Source of the DNA: Gemmatimonas sp.
Lineage (GTDB): Bacteria > Gemmatimonadota > Gemmatimonadetes > Longimicrobiales > Longimicrobiaceae
Length of the DNA stretch: 64,000 bases
Reading direction: 5' to 3'
NCBI GenBank assembly: GCA_009380025.1
Contig: WHSP01000002.1
Location: 1-64,000 of the forward strand
Of the stretch, positions 25,092 to 33,204 are shown piece by piece; the stretch's first letter is position 1; every line of letters begins with the position of its first letter. The position numbers and the translations under genes were made by a program. The notes under the pieces are model-generated. The model did not search any database, was not told where the DNA came from, and was given only the letters and a program-made list of their open reading frames with translations.

Positions 25092-25742
25092 CTACCCACC
25101 CTTCCCGTTCGTCGACAGCTTCGGATCCGCGGCGGCGCGCGACCTCCAGTAGTCGAGCCGCTCCGCGATCTCACCCTGGTCCGGAGCGAATCGCAGAGCG
25201 GGCAACTCGACCTTGACCGCATCGTCGAGCTCGCGGAGCTCGCGTTCGCGCCCTTCGGCGACGGGGCCGACAGGCTCTAACGAGTGGTGCCAGCGGCTGC
25301 GGAATCGCGGCTTACGCGGAGTGCCCTTCGGGAACGGCGTGGCAACCAGCTTCTCGCGATAGCTTTTCACCGCAGCGATCACCGCGCCGATCTCCGGATC
25401 TGCATCGGTGCTCAGGTCGCGACGGATCCGATCGCGCTCGCGGTCAGCGCGCTGGCGGGCCCTAGCGAGCGCCCTGGCTGCCTGGCTGCGCTCCTTCTCA
25501 GCGGCCCTGAGCTCCGCCTGCAGTGCGTCCCGGCGCTCGGTCGCCGCTTCGAATTCAGCCCGTAACTTCGCCTGGTCGGCCTTCCACTCCGCCGGCAGTT
25601 CCGCCAGGCGATCCGCCAGCCGATCTCGCGCCGCCTGCCGAGCCTCCGACGCCTCCAGTTGGCGAACCATCTCCTTACCGGCCGGCGTCGTCAGCAGCCG
25701 ATCGAACATGCTCTTGGCTTTCGTCAGTGTCGAAGTGCTCAT
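25092..25742 (-). CDS. Long coiled-coil island protein
   Basis: 216 residues. Residues ~30-130 are a continuous heptad-rich coiled coil (ARDRLADRLAELPAEWKADQ, then EAATERRDALQAELRAAEKE), followed by a basic patch and a short C-terminal helix. It starts four bases inside the end of the peptidase-like gene (ATGA). Phage islands often carry such scaffold-like or DNA-binding coiled coils. I do not recognise the family and assign no role. Confidence 0.5.
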   Translation of the reverse strand: MSTSTLTKAKSMFDRLLTTPAGKEMVRQLEASEARQAARDRLADRLAELPAEWKADQAKLRAEFEAATERRDALQAELRAAEKERSQAARALARARQRADRERDRIRRDLSTDADPEIGAVIAAVKSYREKLVATPFPKGTPRKPRFRSRWHHSLEPVGPVAEGRERELRELDDAVKVELPALRFAPDQGEIAERLDYWRSRAAADPKLSTNGKGG

Positions 25743-26290
25743 CGTGCGTTGACTCCATGCGTTCGAAGGATTGAATGAACTCGCGCGCCGTCGAGCTGGA
25801 AGCCGGAAGTGAGGAGCTCGGTCGCTAACGCCCGAACGGCGCCCCAGTGCTGCCGTAGCGACTGCTCAACCACGTCGCTGATACGTTGGGTCTCGAAGCC
25901 GATGCGGTCCGTCGAGAACCGCAACCGAAGCTGAAACCCTGCTTGCTGAATGTCGTCCCGTGAGCCCGTGCTCCGCCCGAACCCGCCAATCTGTTCGGCG
26001 ATCGCACCAGCGACGTAGACGTACGGATCAGCCACGGTGCAGAGCGTTTCGCCCGACTCATCGGCGTAGAGCCGCACGGACCGGATCTTACCGCCCCGCA
26101 GAGCGCTGACGACGGCGTGAGCGCTTTCGTGGATGGCGCTCCGGGCGAACGGATCGGACGTGTCATCGATCCAAGCCGTCCGGGCCGGTGCTGCCGGTTC
26201 GGACCTGGGCTTCCTGGTTGTCGGCTTAGGCGTTACCCGCTTTGGCGCTCCTGCGTGCGCGCTGCCGATTCTGGCTGCGTACTCGATCAT
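25739..26290 (-). CDS. HExxH-type metallopeptidase-like protein
   Basis: 183 residues from ATG 26290. After a Pro/Lys/Arg-rich leader (KRVTPKPTTRKPRSEPAAP) comes SAIHESAHAVVSAL, which is HExAH and matches the M41/FtsH-like HEAGHA zinc motif, then ADPYVYVAGAIAEQIGGFG with a candidate third ligand region (E in GAIAEQ) and GSRDDIQQA, where the Asp pair recalls the M41 third zinc ligand. The AAA+ part of FtsH is absent, so this is a stand-alone protease domain, as found in several phage-like islands. Substrate unknown. Confidence 0.6.
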   Translation of the reverse strand: MIEYAARIGSAHAGAPKRVTPKPTTRKPRSEPAAPARTAWIDDTSDPFARSAIHESAHAVVSALRGGKIRSVRLYADESGETLCTVADPYVYVAGAIAEQIGGFGRSTGSRDDIQQAGFQLRLRFSTDRIGFETQRISDVVEQSLRQHWGAVRALATELLTSGFQLDGARVHSILRTHGVNAR

Positions 26291-26358
26291 GTTCTTGTCC
26301 CCGGGACAAAGGTTTGGGATGATTCGCCTACCCTTCCCGTTCCGGCGACCAGCGAAGG

Positions 26359-26676
26359 TCAAGAGGCGAGATCGAGGACCTCGAGCGGCACGTGCTCGGC
26401 GGTTCGGCCACGAGCTGGATAACCCCGGAAATCGCACTCGAGATGCCGCCGGCCGGTACGGAGTAGCTCCGCACGGGTGGCGTCGTAACCGCAGTCCGCT
26501 ACCGCGAGGAAGCTCGCCGTGAGCGCCGCGGTCTCGATCGCCGCGTGCGGTGTCTCGCCGACCAGCTCGGCACGTTCGAGCACGGCTTCACAGAGCCAGC
26601 GCCAACGACGCCAGGTAAAGGAGCCCACCAGGTCGCGCGCGACGGCTTCGGTGAAGGGGTCAGGGCCGCAGTCCAT
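26359..26676 (-). CDS. Hypothetical island protein
   Basis: 105 residues; start chosen at ATG 26676, which overlaps the preceding stop (TGATG). It is helical, with Trp-rich FTWRRWRWLCEAVLERAELV and PHAAIETAALTASFLAVADC, and RTGRRHLECDFRGYPARG. No known motif. Sits in a closely packed run of minus-strand island genes (27626 to 25092), which appear to form one operon. Confidence 0.5.
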   Translation of the reverse strand: MDCGPDPFTEAVARDLVGSFTWRRWRWLCEAVLERAELVGETPHAAIETAALTASFLAVADCGYDATRAELLRTGRRHLECDFRGYPARGRTAEHVPLEVLDLAS

Positions 26677-26882
26677 CAGTCGCGCCCATCGCGTGGGCGA
26701 TACCGGCGCACCGTCCATCCAGGCAAGCCCAAGCCGATCAGCAGGAGAATCAGCCCGAAGACAATCAGTCCCGCGCCGGGCCGCCACGTCGCCACCCCGC
26801 TGGCGATGAGCAGTGCCCCGCCATAGAGGTGCAGGTCGACAATGTCAACAACCTCACGCAGGCGTCGGAGCAATGTTCTCAT
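26676..26882 (-). CDS. Small two-helix membrane protein
   Basis: 68 residues from ATG 26882 (ATG 26897 also possible). Two hydrophobic segments, LHLYGGALLIASGVATW and GLIVFGLILLLIGLGLPG, are joined by a short loop, with a basic C-terminus (RRYRPRDGRD) indicating it stays inside. The size and position within the phage-type operon resemble a holin, but the lack of an endolysin nearby makes this only one option. Confidence 0.5.
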   Translation of the reverse strand: MRTLLRRLREVVDIVDLHLYGGALLIASGVATWRPGAGLIVFGLILLLIGLGLPGWTVRRYRPRDGRD

Positions 26883-26889
26883 GCGAATC

Positions 26890-27258
26890 TCACCCATCCA
26901 ACAGCCCGTGGCGGCGCAGGTAGACCCGTTCACTCTCATGGGGCGGACGTGGCTCGGGCGCATCGAATCGCCACCAGGCCCAGGGCATCGTGTCCGCCGA
27001 ACCCTCGATCCACGCCACATAGTCATGCCACGGCTTTGCGGCGACCTCTGCCAACGGGACGGAACCGCCGCGGCGCCAGTACCTGATCAGCTCCTCCCGA
27101 CGCTCCGCCCACACCTCGCGCGCCCACTGTTCGTCGAAGTTGTCGCCCCTACCAAAGGCATCATCGAAGTGATCGTTGCCGGTCAGGAGCTGCACTAAAT
27201 GCTGGTCGCCAACTCTCGGCCTCATGTTGCGGCTGCGTCGTTTCCGATTGGTAGGCAT
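26890..27258 (-). CDS. Hypothetical island protein
   Basis: 122 residues, start ATG 27258 with GGAGGAG upstream. Begins with a basic segment (TNRKRRSRNMRPRVGD), then a Trp- and Glu-rich region (FDEQWAREVWAERREELIRYW, and WHDYVAWIEGS). Only 14 bases separate it from the small-terminase gene, with which it should be co-transcribed. Presumed DNA-binding from its N-terminus; otherwise no recognisable fold. Confidence 0.55.
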   Translation of the reverse strand: MPTNRKRRSRNMRPRVGDQHLVQLLTGNDHFDDAFGRGDNFDEQWAREVWAERREELIRYWRRGGSVPLAEVAAKPWHDYVAWIEGSADTMPWAWWRFDAPEPRPPHESERVYLRRHGLLDG

Positions 27259-27272
27259 AAGCTCCTCCGGTG

Positions 27273-27626
27273 TTATCGCCCCGCCGGCCGCCCGGGCCGG
27301 TCGTTCAACGGCTCGATGTCGAGATTCAGTGCGCGTAGCGCCGCCATCATCCCCGCGCGTGAATCCCGCTCTATTACGGTCGCCGGGTGCGGTTTCGGCT
27401 GGCCGAACCGGTCCGTGACGGTCGCCCCCTCGCTCTGAATCAGCTCCTGAGCGCCGCGCATTCGGTCGAACGCCTCGAGGGCGGTCTGGAGCAGTAGCAA
27501 GCCGGCCGGGTCATCCAGCGCGTATTCCTCCACAAGCTTGCGCCACCAACCCTGCGCTTCCCGGCTGAGGGTCGAAGGAGTCTTCGGTCTAGTCGGATTT
27601 TTCAAAGGATTTCCTTTGTTTCGCAC
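27273..27626 (-). CDS. Phage terminase small subunit, P27 family
   Basis: 117 residues from GTG 27626. The signature region is clear: LSREAQGWWRKLVEEYALDD, then LLLLQTALEAFDRMRGAQEL, GATVTDRFGQPKPHPATVIE, and AALRALNLDIEPLNDRPGRP. Small terminases recognise the packaging site and load DNA on the large subunit. No intact large subunit, portal or capsid gene is in the window. A lone small terminase together with a primase-helicase is the usual gene set of phage satellites, which redirect helper packaging. Confidence 0.85.
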   Translation of the reverse strand: MRNKGNPLKNPTRPKTPSTLSREAQGWWRKLVEEYALDDPAGLLLLQTALEAFDRMRGAQELIQSEGATVTDRFGQPKPHPATVIERDSRAGMMAALRALNLDIEPLNDRPGRPAGR

Positions 27627-27701
27627 ACGTGAAGCTGCTCCGCCGGTCTAGCATGCGCATCCGGGCAGGGATTTCACCCACCCTTCCTGGCATCGCCGTC
27701 A

Positions 27702-28019
27702 TCATCGAGGGTCGTCATCGTCGTCGAGCGCAAGAAGCAAGTTCGGACGAAGAGATTCGAGTATCGGGAAAAGACCCTTCGCACTCTCCGCTTGTATTTC
27801 CTCGTTGGACGCGACAGGTGTCAGCAATGCAGATAGCGCATAGTCGATGTAAATCAACGCGTTATCAGCCGGGCTGCATTCGTCGAGATAGCCGGAATCC
27901 GGGTCGCTCAGGATCGATTGCAAATGCCGCTGAGCCTGCCGAAGCGCTTCGCATGCGGAGCGTCCGTGTGGATTGTCCGCGCCCACCGTAGGCATGGCGT
28001 ATCTTGCTCGCTCTTTCAT
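27702..28019 (-). CDS. Hypothetical island protein
   Basis: 105 residues from ATG 28019, coupled to the preceding gene (ATGA). Helical (SACEALRQAQRHLQSILSD, NALIYIDYALSALLTPV) with a notably acidic end (LLALDDDDDPR). No match recognised. Part of the run of small genes between the helicase and small terminase. Confidence 0.5.
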   Translation of the reverse strand: MKERARYAMPTVGADNPHGRSACEALRQAQRHLQSILSDPDSGYLDECSPADNALIYIDYALSALLTPVASNEEIQAESAKGLFPILESLRPNLLLALDDDDDPR

Positions 28020-28234
28020 GCGCCCCCCGGCGTTTCACTGAGCGCCCGTAGCGCGCTCATCAACTCGTCCAGCAGGTACGCTGGCAGCGACACCCCCGCC
28101 GCTGGGTCGCCGCGCCAGGGTCCCGACCACCCCGAGCGCACCTCGAGCTCATCGGCCGACAGGGTAAGCCGCAGGCAACGGCCGGCCGGCAAGTCGATGT
28201 CGATCGTGCGGACTTCGGTTTTCGTGATGTTCAT
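28016..28234 (-). CDS. Small island protein, paralog of 28302-28526
   Basis: 72 residues. Shares with its neighbour the pattern DIDLPAGRCLRLTLSADELE, a Trp-containing turn (GWSGPWRGDPA), and LPAYLLDELMSALRALSE at the end. The alternating strands followed by a C-terminal helix suggest a small mixed alpha/beta fold. Two adjacent copies indicate a tandem gene duplication. No known family; possibly a nucleic-acid-binding or anti-defence protein as is common in such positions, but nothing in the sequence proves this. Confidence 0.55.
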   Translation of the reverse strand: MNITKTEVRTIDIDLPAGRCLRLTLSADELEVRSGWSGPWRGDPAAGVSLPAYLLDELMSALRALSETPGGA

Positions 28235-28301
28235 TTCCGTCCTTCGTCACGGGAGGGCACCCCCCCTTGTTTTCAGAGGCGCCCTTTCGGTGTACCCCCC
28301 C

Positions 28302-28526
28302 TCACGCTGCCCTCGGCGGTTCGGGCTCACTCAGCGACCGGAGCGCTTCGACAAGCTCGTCCATCTTCTCGATTGGCAGCGTCACCGTCTGGCCGAACGC
28401 CGGATGCCAGGGTGCGGCGAAGCCTCCTTCGATGCGGACCTCGTCTGCGAACATCGAGACGCGGATCAGCTTGTTGCCGGGACACTCGACATCGATGTGT
28501 CGAACGGTCGTGGTAGTCGCTTTCAT
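28302..28526 (-). CDS. Small island protein, paralog of 28016-28234
   Basis: 74 residues from ATG 28526. Corresponding segments: HIDVECPGNKLIRVSMFADE, GGFAAPWHPAFG, LPIEKMDELVEALRSLSE. Conserved are the PG, the ADE, the PW turn and the C-terminal DELxxALRxLSE helix. Lies 150 bases downstream of the helicase gene; the intervening region (28527-28678) has tandem GCGTACG/GTGTGTAC repeats near 28600 but no gene. Confidence 0.55.
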   Translation of the reverse strand: MKATTTTVRHIDVECPGNKLIRVSMFADEVRIEGGFAAPWHPAFGQTVTLPIEKMDELVEALRSLSEPEPPRAA

Positions 28527-28678
28527 GTCTATTCGCGATAATGGTTTGCGCGGATTAGTGGCAGATGTGGCAGGTTTTCCCATATAGGCCGTATGTGTGT
28601 GTACGCGCGCGTACGCCCTATAAGAGAGAATCCGCCACATCTGCCACTGTAACAGCTTAGGGGAAGTGCCTAACTTGC

Positions 28679-29689
28679 TCATGGCTCCCACCTTCGGGCC
28701 TCCGGGACGTCAATGAGGCGGAGCCTCAGATAGCCGCGGATCCCCCCCGTGCGCTTCTGGTCGTCGAAGCCCCGATCCTTGAGGTTCTGCGAGAACCGCT
28801 TCTGCGTCCCGGTGAACTCCCCCACCCGCTCCGTCCAGCGCTTCCAGGAGGCGAAGAGGCTACCCACGGCCTCCCACGCGTTCGGGTCGTCGGTCGAACA
28901 GCACTCCTCCAACCAGAGTGAGAACGAGTCTTCCGACTCGAGGTACTCCGTGGTGGCGGCCGTCACGCAGTCGGGCGGGTCGAGCCCCCGGCGTTGCCAG
29001 TCGAGGCAGCCATCGATCGCCCAGCGCAGAATCGCCGGCCATTCCTCCTCGAGCTTCTCGGGTAGGTCATGGTCCCGCTTCTCCGGCGGGATCGTCTTCG
29101 TGAACGGAACCAGGTGCAGTCGCCGGCGGATCGCCTCATCGACGCCCCGCAGGGACGGCCGGTGGTTCCCAACGACGACGAGCTTGAATTGCGGGTTGAA
29201 CTCGAAGAAGTCTTGCCTCATGAACCGGCCCTGCAGCCGGTCCCCACCGGTGAGTGCCTTGATCTTCGACTCCGCCCAGGTGCGCCCGATCTCGATTTCC
29301 GAGCCAACGGCCATACGGACGCCCCGGAGGCGGGCAATCTCGGTCGGGTGCCGATCCGAATTCGACACCATCAGCATGTCGGTCCCGATGGTGACGGCGT
29401 AGTCCATCCAGATCCCGACGAGCGTGTTCACGAACACCGACTTCCCATTGGCGCCGGTACCGTGGAAAAAGAACATGACGTGCTCCTTCACCTCCCCGGT
29501 GAGGCAGTAGCCGGCCATCCGCTGGAGGTAGGAGGTCAGCTCCTGATCGCCGCCGGTGACGGTCTCGAGGAAACCCGTCCAGATCGGGTGCGGCGTTCCC
29601 GCTTCCGCGGGCGTGACGGCCGTCTGCTTCGTGATGTAGTGCTCCGGCCTGGAGGCCACGACAGCGCCGCTCCGAAGTTCGATCGTCAT
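28679..29689 (-). CDS. D5/P4-type superfamily 3 helicase (C-terminal part of primase-helicase)
   Basis: 336 residues from ATG 29689. End of the D5_N domain (PEHYITKQTAVTPAE, LQRMAGYCLTGEVKEH) precedes the SF3 helicase core: Walker A HGTGANGKSVFVN, motif B region VRMAVGSEIEIGR, and motif C VVVGNHRPSLRGVDEAIRRR. Its start overlaps the stop of the prim-pol gene by four bases (ATGA), whereas homologues are usually a single protein continuous through this point. The two halves are thus either coupled subunits or one gene split by a frame change. Replicates the island. Confidence 0.8.
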   Translation of the reverse strand: MTIELRSGAVVASRPEHYITKQTAVTPAEAGTPHPIWTGFLETVTGGDQELTSYLQRMAGYCLTGEVKEHVMFFFHGTGANGKSVFVNTLVGIWMDYAVTIGTDMLMVSNSDRHPTEIARLRGVRMAVGSEIEIGRTWAESKIKALTGGDRLQGRFMRQDFFEFNPQFKLVVVGNHRPSLRGVDEAIRRRLHLVPFTKTIPPEKRDHDLPEKLEEEWPAILRWAIDGCLDWQRRGLDPPDCVTAATTEYLESEDSFSLWLEECCSTDDPNAWEAVGSLFASWKRWTERVGEFTGTQKRFSQNLKDRGFDDQKRTGGIRGYLRLRLIDVPEARRWEP

Positions 29690-31026
29690 CTCTTTTCCGG
29701 GTTGGAGTGTCCGAGCTGGTAGGGGTCGGCGTCCCACATCTCGACGTCGGCGCGCTGCTCGAGGTTGGATCGGGCGAGCCCCACCACCTTCGCGACGGTG
29801 TCCGCCTGCCGCAGCTTCGCCCGACCGGGCTCGTCTTGCTTCATCTGCTCGGAGATCCCGCGGAGGAAGTCGCGGGTCCGGGTCATGTGCTCGAGGCACT
29901 CGTCCGTCTGCCAGACGTCGCGATCGTAGAAGAGCCACCGTCCCCACGAGGCCACGTGCCGCGCCTCATCCTTCCAGAGTTCTCCGAGCCGGAGCGCGAG
30001 CCCATCCTGCGTTAGATCGGATGTGTCCACCGTGGACACATCCCGAGATGCCTCTCGACAACGGTTCGCGTCCTTCGACGGATCGGCCATCACCTTCGCT
30101 GCGCCATCCAGCTCGAACCGGTCGAACTCACCCTCAGCGATCGCCTTTCCGCCGCGGTCGACTCCGACGGTCTGGACGTACTCGGCCCGAACCCGTTCGA
30201 GAATCCCGGAGATGCCCCTGTGCCCCTGCTCTCCAGCCCGCAGCAGGGCGAACACACAATCCCGCGTGTGATCGTACGCGTTGCCCGACTCCCGCCGAGC
30301 CGCGGCCAGCGCGTCCGCAGCGAGCTGGCCGGTGCACGAGCACGGCTCCCCACGGGGGAGGCCCGCAATCCATTCTGCCGCCCGTTTGCGATTCTCCCGA
30401 ACCTCTGCCCGGCTTCCCGGCCGCACGTGCCCCGGATCTCGCTTTCCGTTCGCCTGAACACCCGTCAGGCCTTCCAGCCAGCCCGGCGGCAGCTCGGCCA
30501 GGTAACCGAACCTCGGAATCTCCCCTTCGGAAGCGTCGGTGCCATCGGGCCGAACCCATCGGTACCGCTCGCCGGACGGATGAACGCTTGGAGGGGCGAC
30601 TGCGTAGCGATGTCCGAACCGGACGATCTCGATCCCCGGACCCGCCTCGGTCGGCCATGATTCGATTGTGTGCGGCACACGGAACCAGCGGATCCCTGAT
30701 CCGTCCCGACGCGAGGTGCTGATCCATGTTCGATCGGGAGTGCCCCACTGCTCACAGAGGCGCCGGAGAGTCTCCTTGCCCTCTTTCCCGTCGTAGCAAT
30801 CGACATCGAGCCCGATCACGATTGGAGGGGGGCGGAGAGCGATGTTTTCCAGCCCCTGAGCACGCCACGCCTCGATATCCGCCGGGAGTGGCCAACCACC
30901 ATCGGCGCCCGTGAAGCCTTTCGGTGGGTGCTTCTTCTGCCGTGGTGGAAGCGCCAGGGTGCCACTCCACCCCGCGGCTCGATAGTCCTCCGCATAGTCG
31001 AAGGGCACTCGTCCGTTCGTGCTCAT
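29686..31026 (-). CDS. Bifunctional DNA primase/polymerase (prim-pol), N-terminal part of primase-helicase
   Basis: 446 residues. AEP-type prim-pol domain in the first ~220: GLENIALRPPPIVIGLDVDC (DxD), STSRRDGSGIRWFRVP, and GHRYAVAPPSVHPSGERYRW. Then a helical linker (CSCTGQLAADALAAARRESG) and the start of a D5_N region (WGRWLFYDRDVWQTDE, ending ADVEMWDADPYQLG). It stops there and the helicase part follows in the -1-related frame. Primes and extends DNA for element replication. With the helicase it matches satellite/plasmid replication proteins. Confidence 0.8.
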   Translation of the reverse strand: MSTNGRVPFDYAEDYRAAGWSGTLALPPRQKKHPPKGFTGADGGWPLPADIEAWRAQGLENIALRPPPIVIGLDVDCYDGKEGKETLRRLCEQWGTPDRTWISTSRRDGSGIRWFRVPHTIESWPTEAGPGIEIVRFGHRYAVAPPSVHPSGERYRWVRPDGTDASEGEIPRFGYLAELPPGWLEGLTGVQANGKRDPGHVRPGSRAEVRENRKRAAEWIAGLPRGEPCSCTGQLAADALAAARRESGNAYDHTRDCVFALLRAGEQGHRGISGILERVRAEYVQTVGVDRGGKAIAEGEFDRFELDGAAKVMADPSKDANRCREASRDVSTVDTSDLTQDGLALRLGELWKDEARHVASWGRWLFYDRDVWQTDECLEHMTRTRDFLRGISEQMKQDEPGRAKLRQADTVAKVVGLARSNLEQRADVEMWDADPYQLGHSNPEKR

Positions 31027-31217
31027 CGCCGCCCGCCTCGCCTGACCAGCAGGGTGTTCCGCACGGCCTTTTCGGCCCGCTGTACATTGGCGAGCGTCGA
31101 AGCCATCGGTGTCAGGTACGGATCAGCGAGCTCCTTGATCGCGATCTCGATCGCCTCGGCGGCCAGGCCGAGGTGCGACCGGGCGCGGTGCAGCTCGGAA
31201 CTGACGTCAGTCTTCAT
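31023..31217 (-). CDS. Small helical protein between topoisomerase-like and primase genes
   Basis: 64 residues; starts 11 bases inside the end of the topoisomerase A-like gene and ends over the prim-pol start, so it is tightly coupled. HRARSHLGLAAEAIEIAIKE and ANVQRAEKAVRNTLLVRR are two amphipathic helices. No family recognised. Confidence 0.5.
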   Translation of the reverse strand: MKTDVSSELHRARSHLGLAAEAIEIAIKELADPYLTPMASTLANVQRAEKAVRNTLLVRRGGRR

Positions 31218-32427
31218 CGGCCAAGATCTCGACTACGGCCTCGTCCCACGAAGCCTCCGGGTACTCATCGAGATAGCGCTTCACCCGATCGGGGAGGTCG
31301 TCGGGCACGTCCACCTTCGGGAGCCGGCTCGCGATCTTCACAGCGGCAGACTCGAGCTCCTTCCGGAAGACGGCGCGCTGGTACGCCCGGGAGAGCTCCT
31401 CCCGGTCCGGAATCACTTTTCCGACTCCGTGCTCGTCGAGTTTCCGTTCGAGCCAGTCGATCAGCTCTTCGGAGGTCATCGCATTCAGCTCGACGCGATC
31501 TCCCGCCCACCCGCGGCGGTCGCCGGTCTGCACCAGGAAGGCGGCCTCCTCTTCGGTCGCGCCGCACCGACGCAGATACGGGCGAGGGTCTTTCTGCTGA
31601 CTGTAGTCGACGGGCTCGGAGTCCAGGCCCTCGATATCCGGTAACCGGAGTCCGATGTCGATGATCGGAACCCCGCTCGTGAGCCGGGTCCCCTGTCGCA
31701 TCGTGCGAGCGATCTTGAATCCAGCGAGGTCGAAGTCATGGGCGACCAGGATCTTGATCCCGCAGTGGTGGAGAGGCCGCGCGACGTCGAACACCGCCTT
31801 GATGGGGAGGCCCTTCGAACTGAAGATGGCGAGGTCGTATCGCTCTTCGAGGCCGGCGTCACGGAGGATCTCGTCGAACCCCTCCTTCTCGATAAACAAG
31901 GCAGCGCCAAAGCGGAGGTGCGGCCCCTTCGTCTGGAGCTTGGCGGGGATCGTCGACTTCGGAGTTGCCTCGAACTTTCCATTCGTCCAGGACTCGACGT
32001 ACTTCATCACCTCGAGCCCACCGAGCCCGATCGTCCGCCCGGTATGGGGTTCGCGCAGATGGCCCCTCGCGTCCCAGACGAGCCTCCAGTCGGGCGCGAA
32101 GTCCTCGACGTAGTCCTTCAGAAGGGTCTGGGTGAAGTACGCCGAGTTCTTCCAGATTTCCCCGCCGGTGGCCTTCAAGACGAGCGGCCGAGCGGCGTAC
32201 ATGATCTGCCGAGCGTTCGCGTAGAACCGACCGTTCGAGCTGGCGTGGTTGTACGCCTGCTACATCACATCGAAGGCAGCCTCCCGGATGGTGTACCGGG
32301 GTGACGAATGTGTCTGCATCCGCCGGAGTCGGGACTGGCCAACCCGATCCTCCCGCTTCTTCGCCTTCTTCCACTCCTTGGTTGCTCCGCGAAGCGCGGC
32401 CTGGAGATCCCCCTTGAGTTCGCTCAT
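31207..32427 (-). pseudogene. Type IIB topoisomerase A-subunit-like (Spo11/TopoVI-A type) with in-frame amber
   Basis: Frame of 406 codons from ATG 32427, interrupted at codon 56 by TAG (32262-32260). N-terminal: SRLRRMQTHSSPRYTIREAA, then after the stop QAYNHASSNGRFYANARQIM with a Tyr in a winged-helix position (MYAARP) where TopoVI-A has its catalytic Tyr. TOPRIM-like motifs follow: ALFIEKEGFDEIL (Glu) and ILVAHDFDLAGFKIARTM (DxDxxG). A shorter product from ATG 32202 would lack the N-terminal domain. Relatives occur in mobile elements; assignment is by motif only. Confidence 0.6.
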
Positions 32428-33204
32428 AGCTCGACCGTCTCCTTCCCCCGGCCGGTGTACTTCCAGCTCGGCCGAGCCATATGGACGACGATCACAACCG
32501 GATCGTGTGGGTCGACGCGCATCTCCTGGAGGATGTCTCTGATCTCGCGAGCGGGAACGTCCAGCGTCGGGGACCAGTTGAGGCCAGTGACGATCCTTCG
32601 GCTCATGCTGGTGTCCTCGCGAATCCCGAAGGCGATCTCGATCACATAGGGGGAGTCACCTTCGATCCCCGCCTTCTTCTGATAGCGGATGGAGCTTTCC
32701 GAAACTCCGGCATGATCCACCATCCAGCGGGTGATGTGGTCCTTGCCGATCACACCGAGCGCAGCCGGTTTGGGAGCCCGGGAGGTTGTGCGCATCCGGC
32801 CGAGGAGGATCACGAGCGCTTCTTCATCGAGATCCCCGTTGTCGGTGACGAGCTCATGCAGGTAGTCCCGCTGGAACCCGTTGGTCACCGCCTTCTGTTT
32901 GGCGGTCGAGGTGAGGCCCCGAAACCCGGCTACGAACGCCCGCACCGTGACCGGATCGGCGCCGTAACGCTCAGAGGCGATGTAGTGGGCGACGAGCTCG
33001 CGGAAGGTGGCCCGGTCGTACCAGTGGGGGACGAGCTTGTCGTCGGCGCGCCACTTCTTCCAGGCGGGCGCCGAGGCTTCGATCGGCTCATCATTGAGCC
33101 GGAAGGTCGCGTGCGGATTGAAAGCGGCGAACGACTCGATCAGCTCGCGCGCGGTGGGGGCCGTTTTGTAAAAAACGGAAGGGTTAGAACCGCCGAGTAA
33201 GCTA
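32424..33204 (-). pseudogene. Type IIB topoisomerase B-subunit-like, 5' end removed by IS
   Basis: About 260 codons remain, in frame right to the IS border. They read NPSVFYKTAPTARELIESFA, then AAFNPHATFRLNDE, WKKWRADDKLVPHWYDRATF, FVAGFRGLTSTAKQKAV, and PKPAALGVIGKDHI, with a C-terminal transducer-like beta region (VIEIAFGIREDTSMSRRIV). The GHKL ATPase that should precede this is missing, cut at 33204/33205. It overlaps the A-like gene start (ATGA), the order seen in TopoVI operons. The product would lack ATPase and probably has no activity. Confidence 0.55.

Noticed and set aside
32260..32262. Pyrrolysine or suppressor reading of the TAG
   Set aside because: Kept only as an open question in the finding; no pyl genes or suppressor tRNA are seen, and the partner gene is already broken, so a nonsense mutation is simpler.
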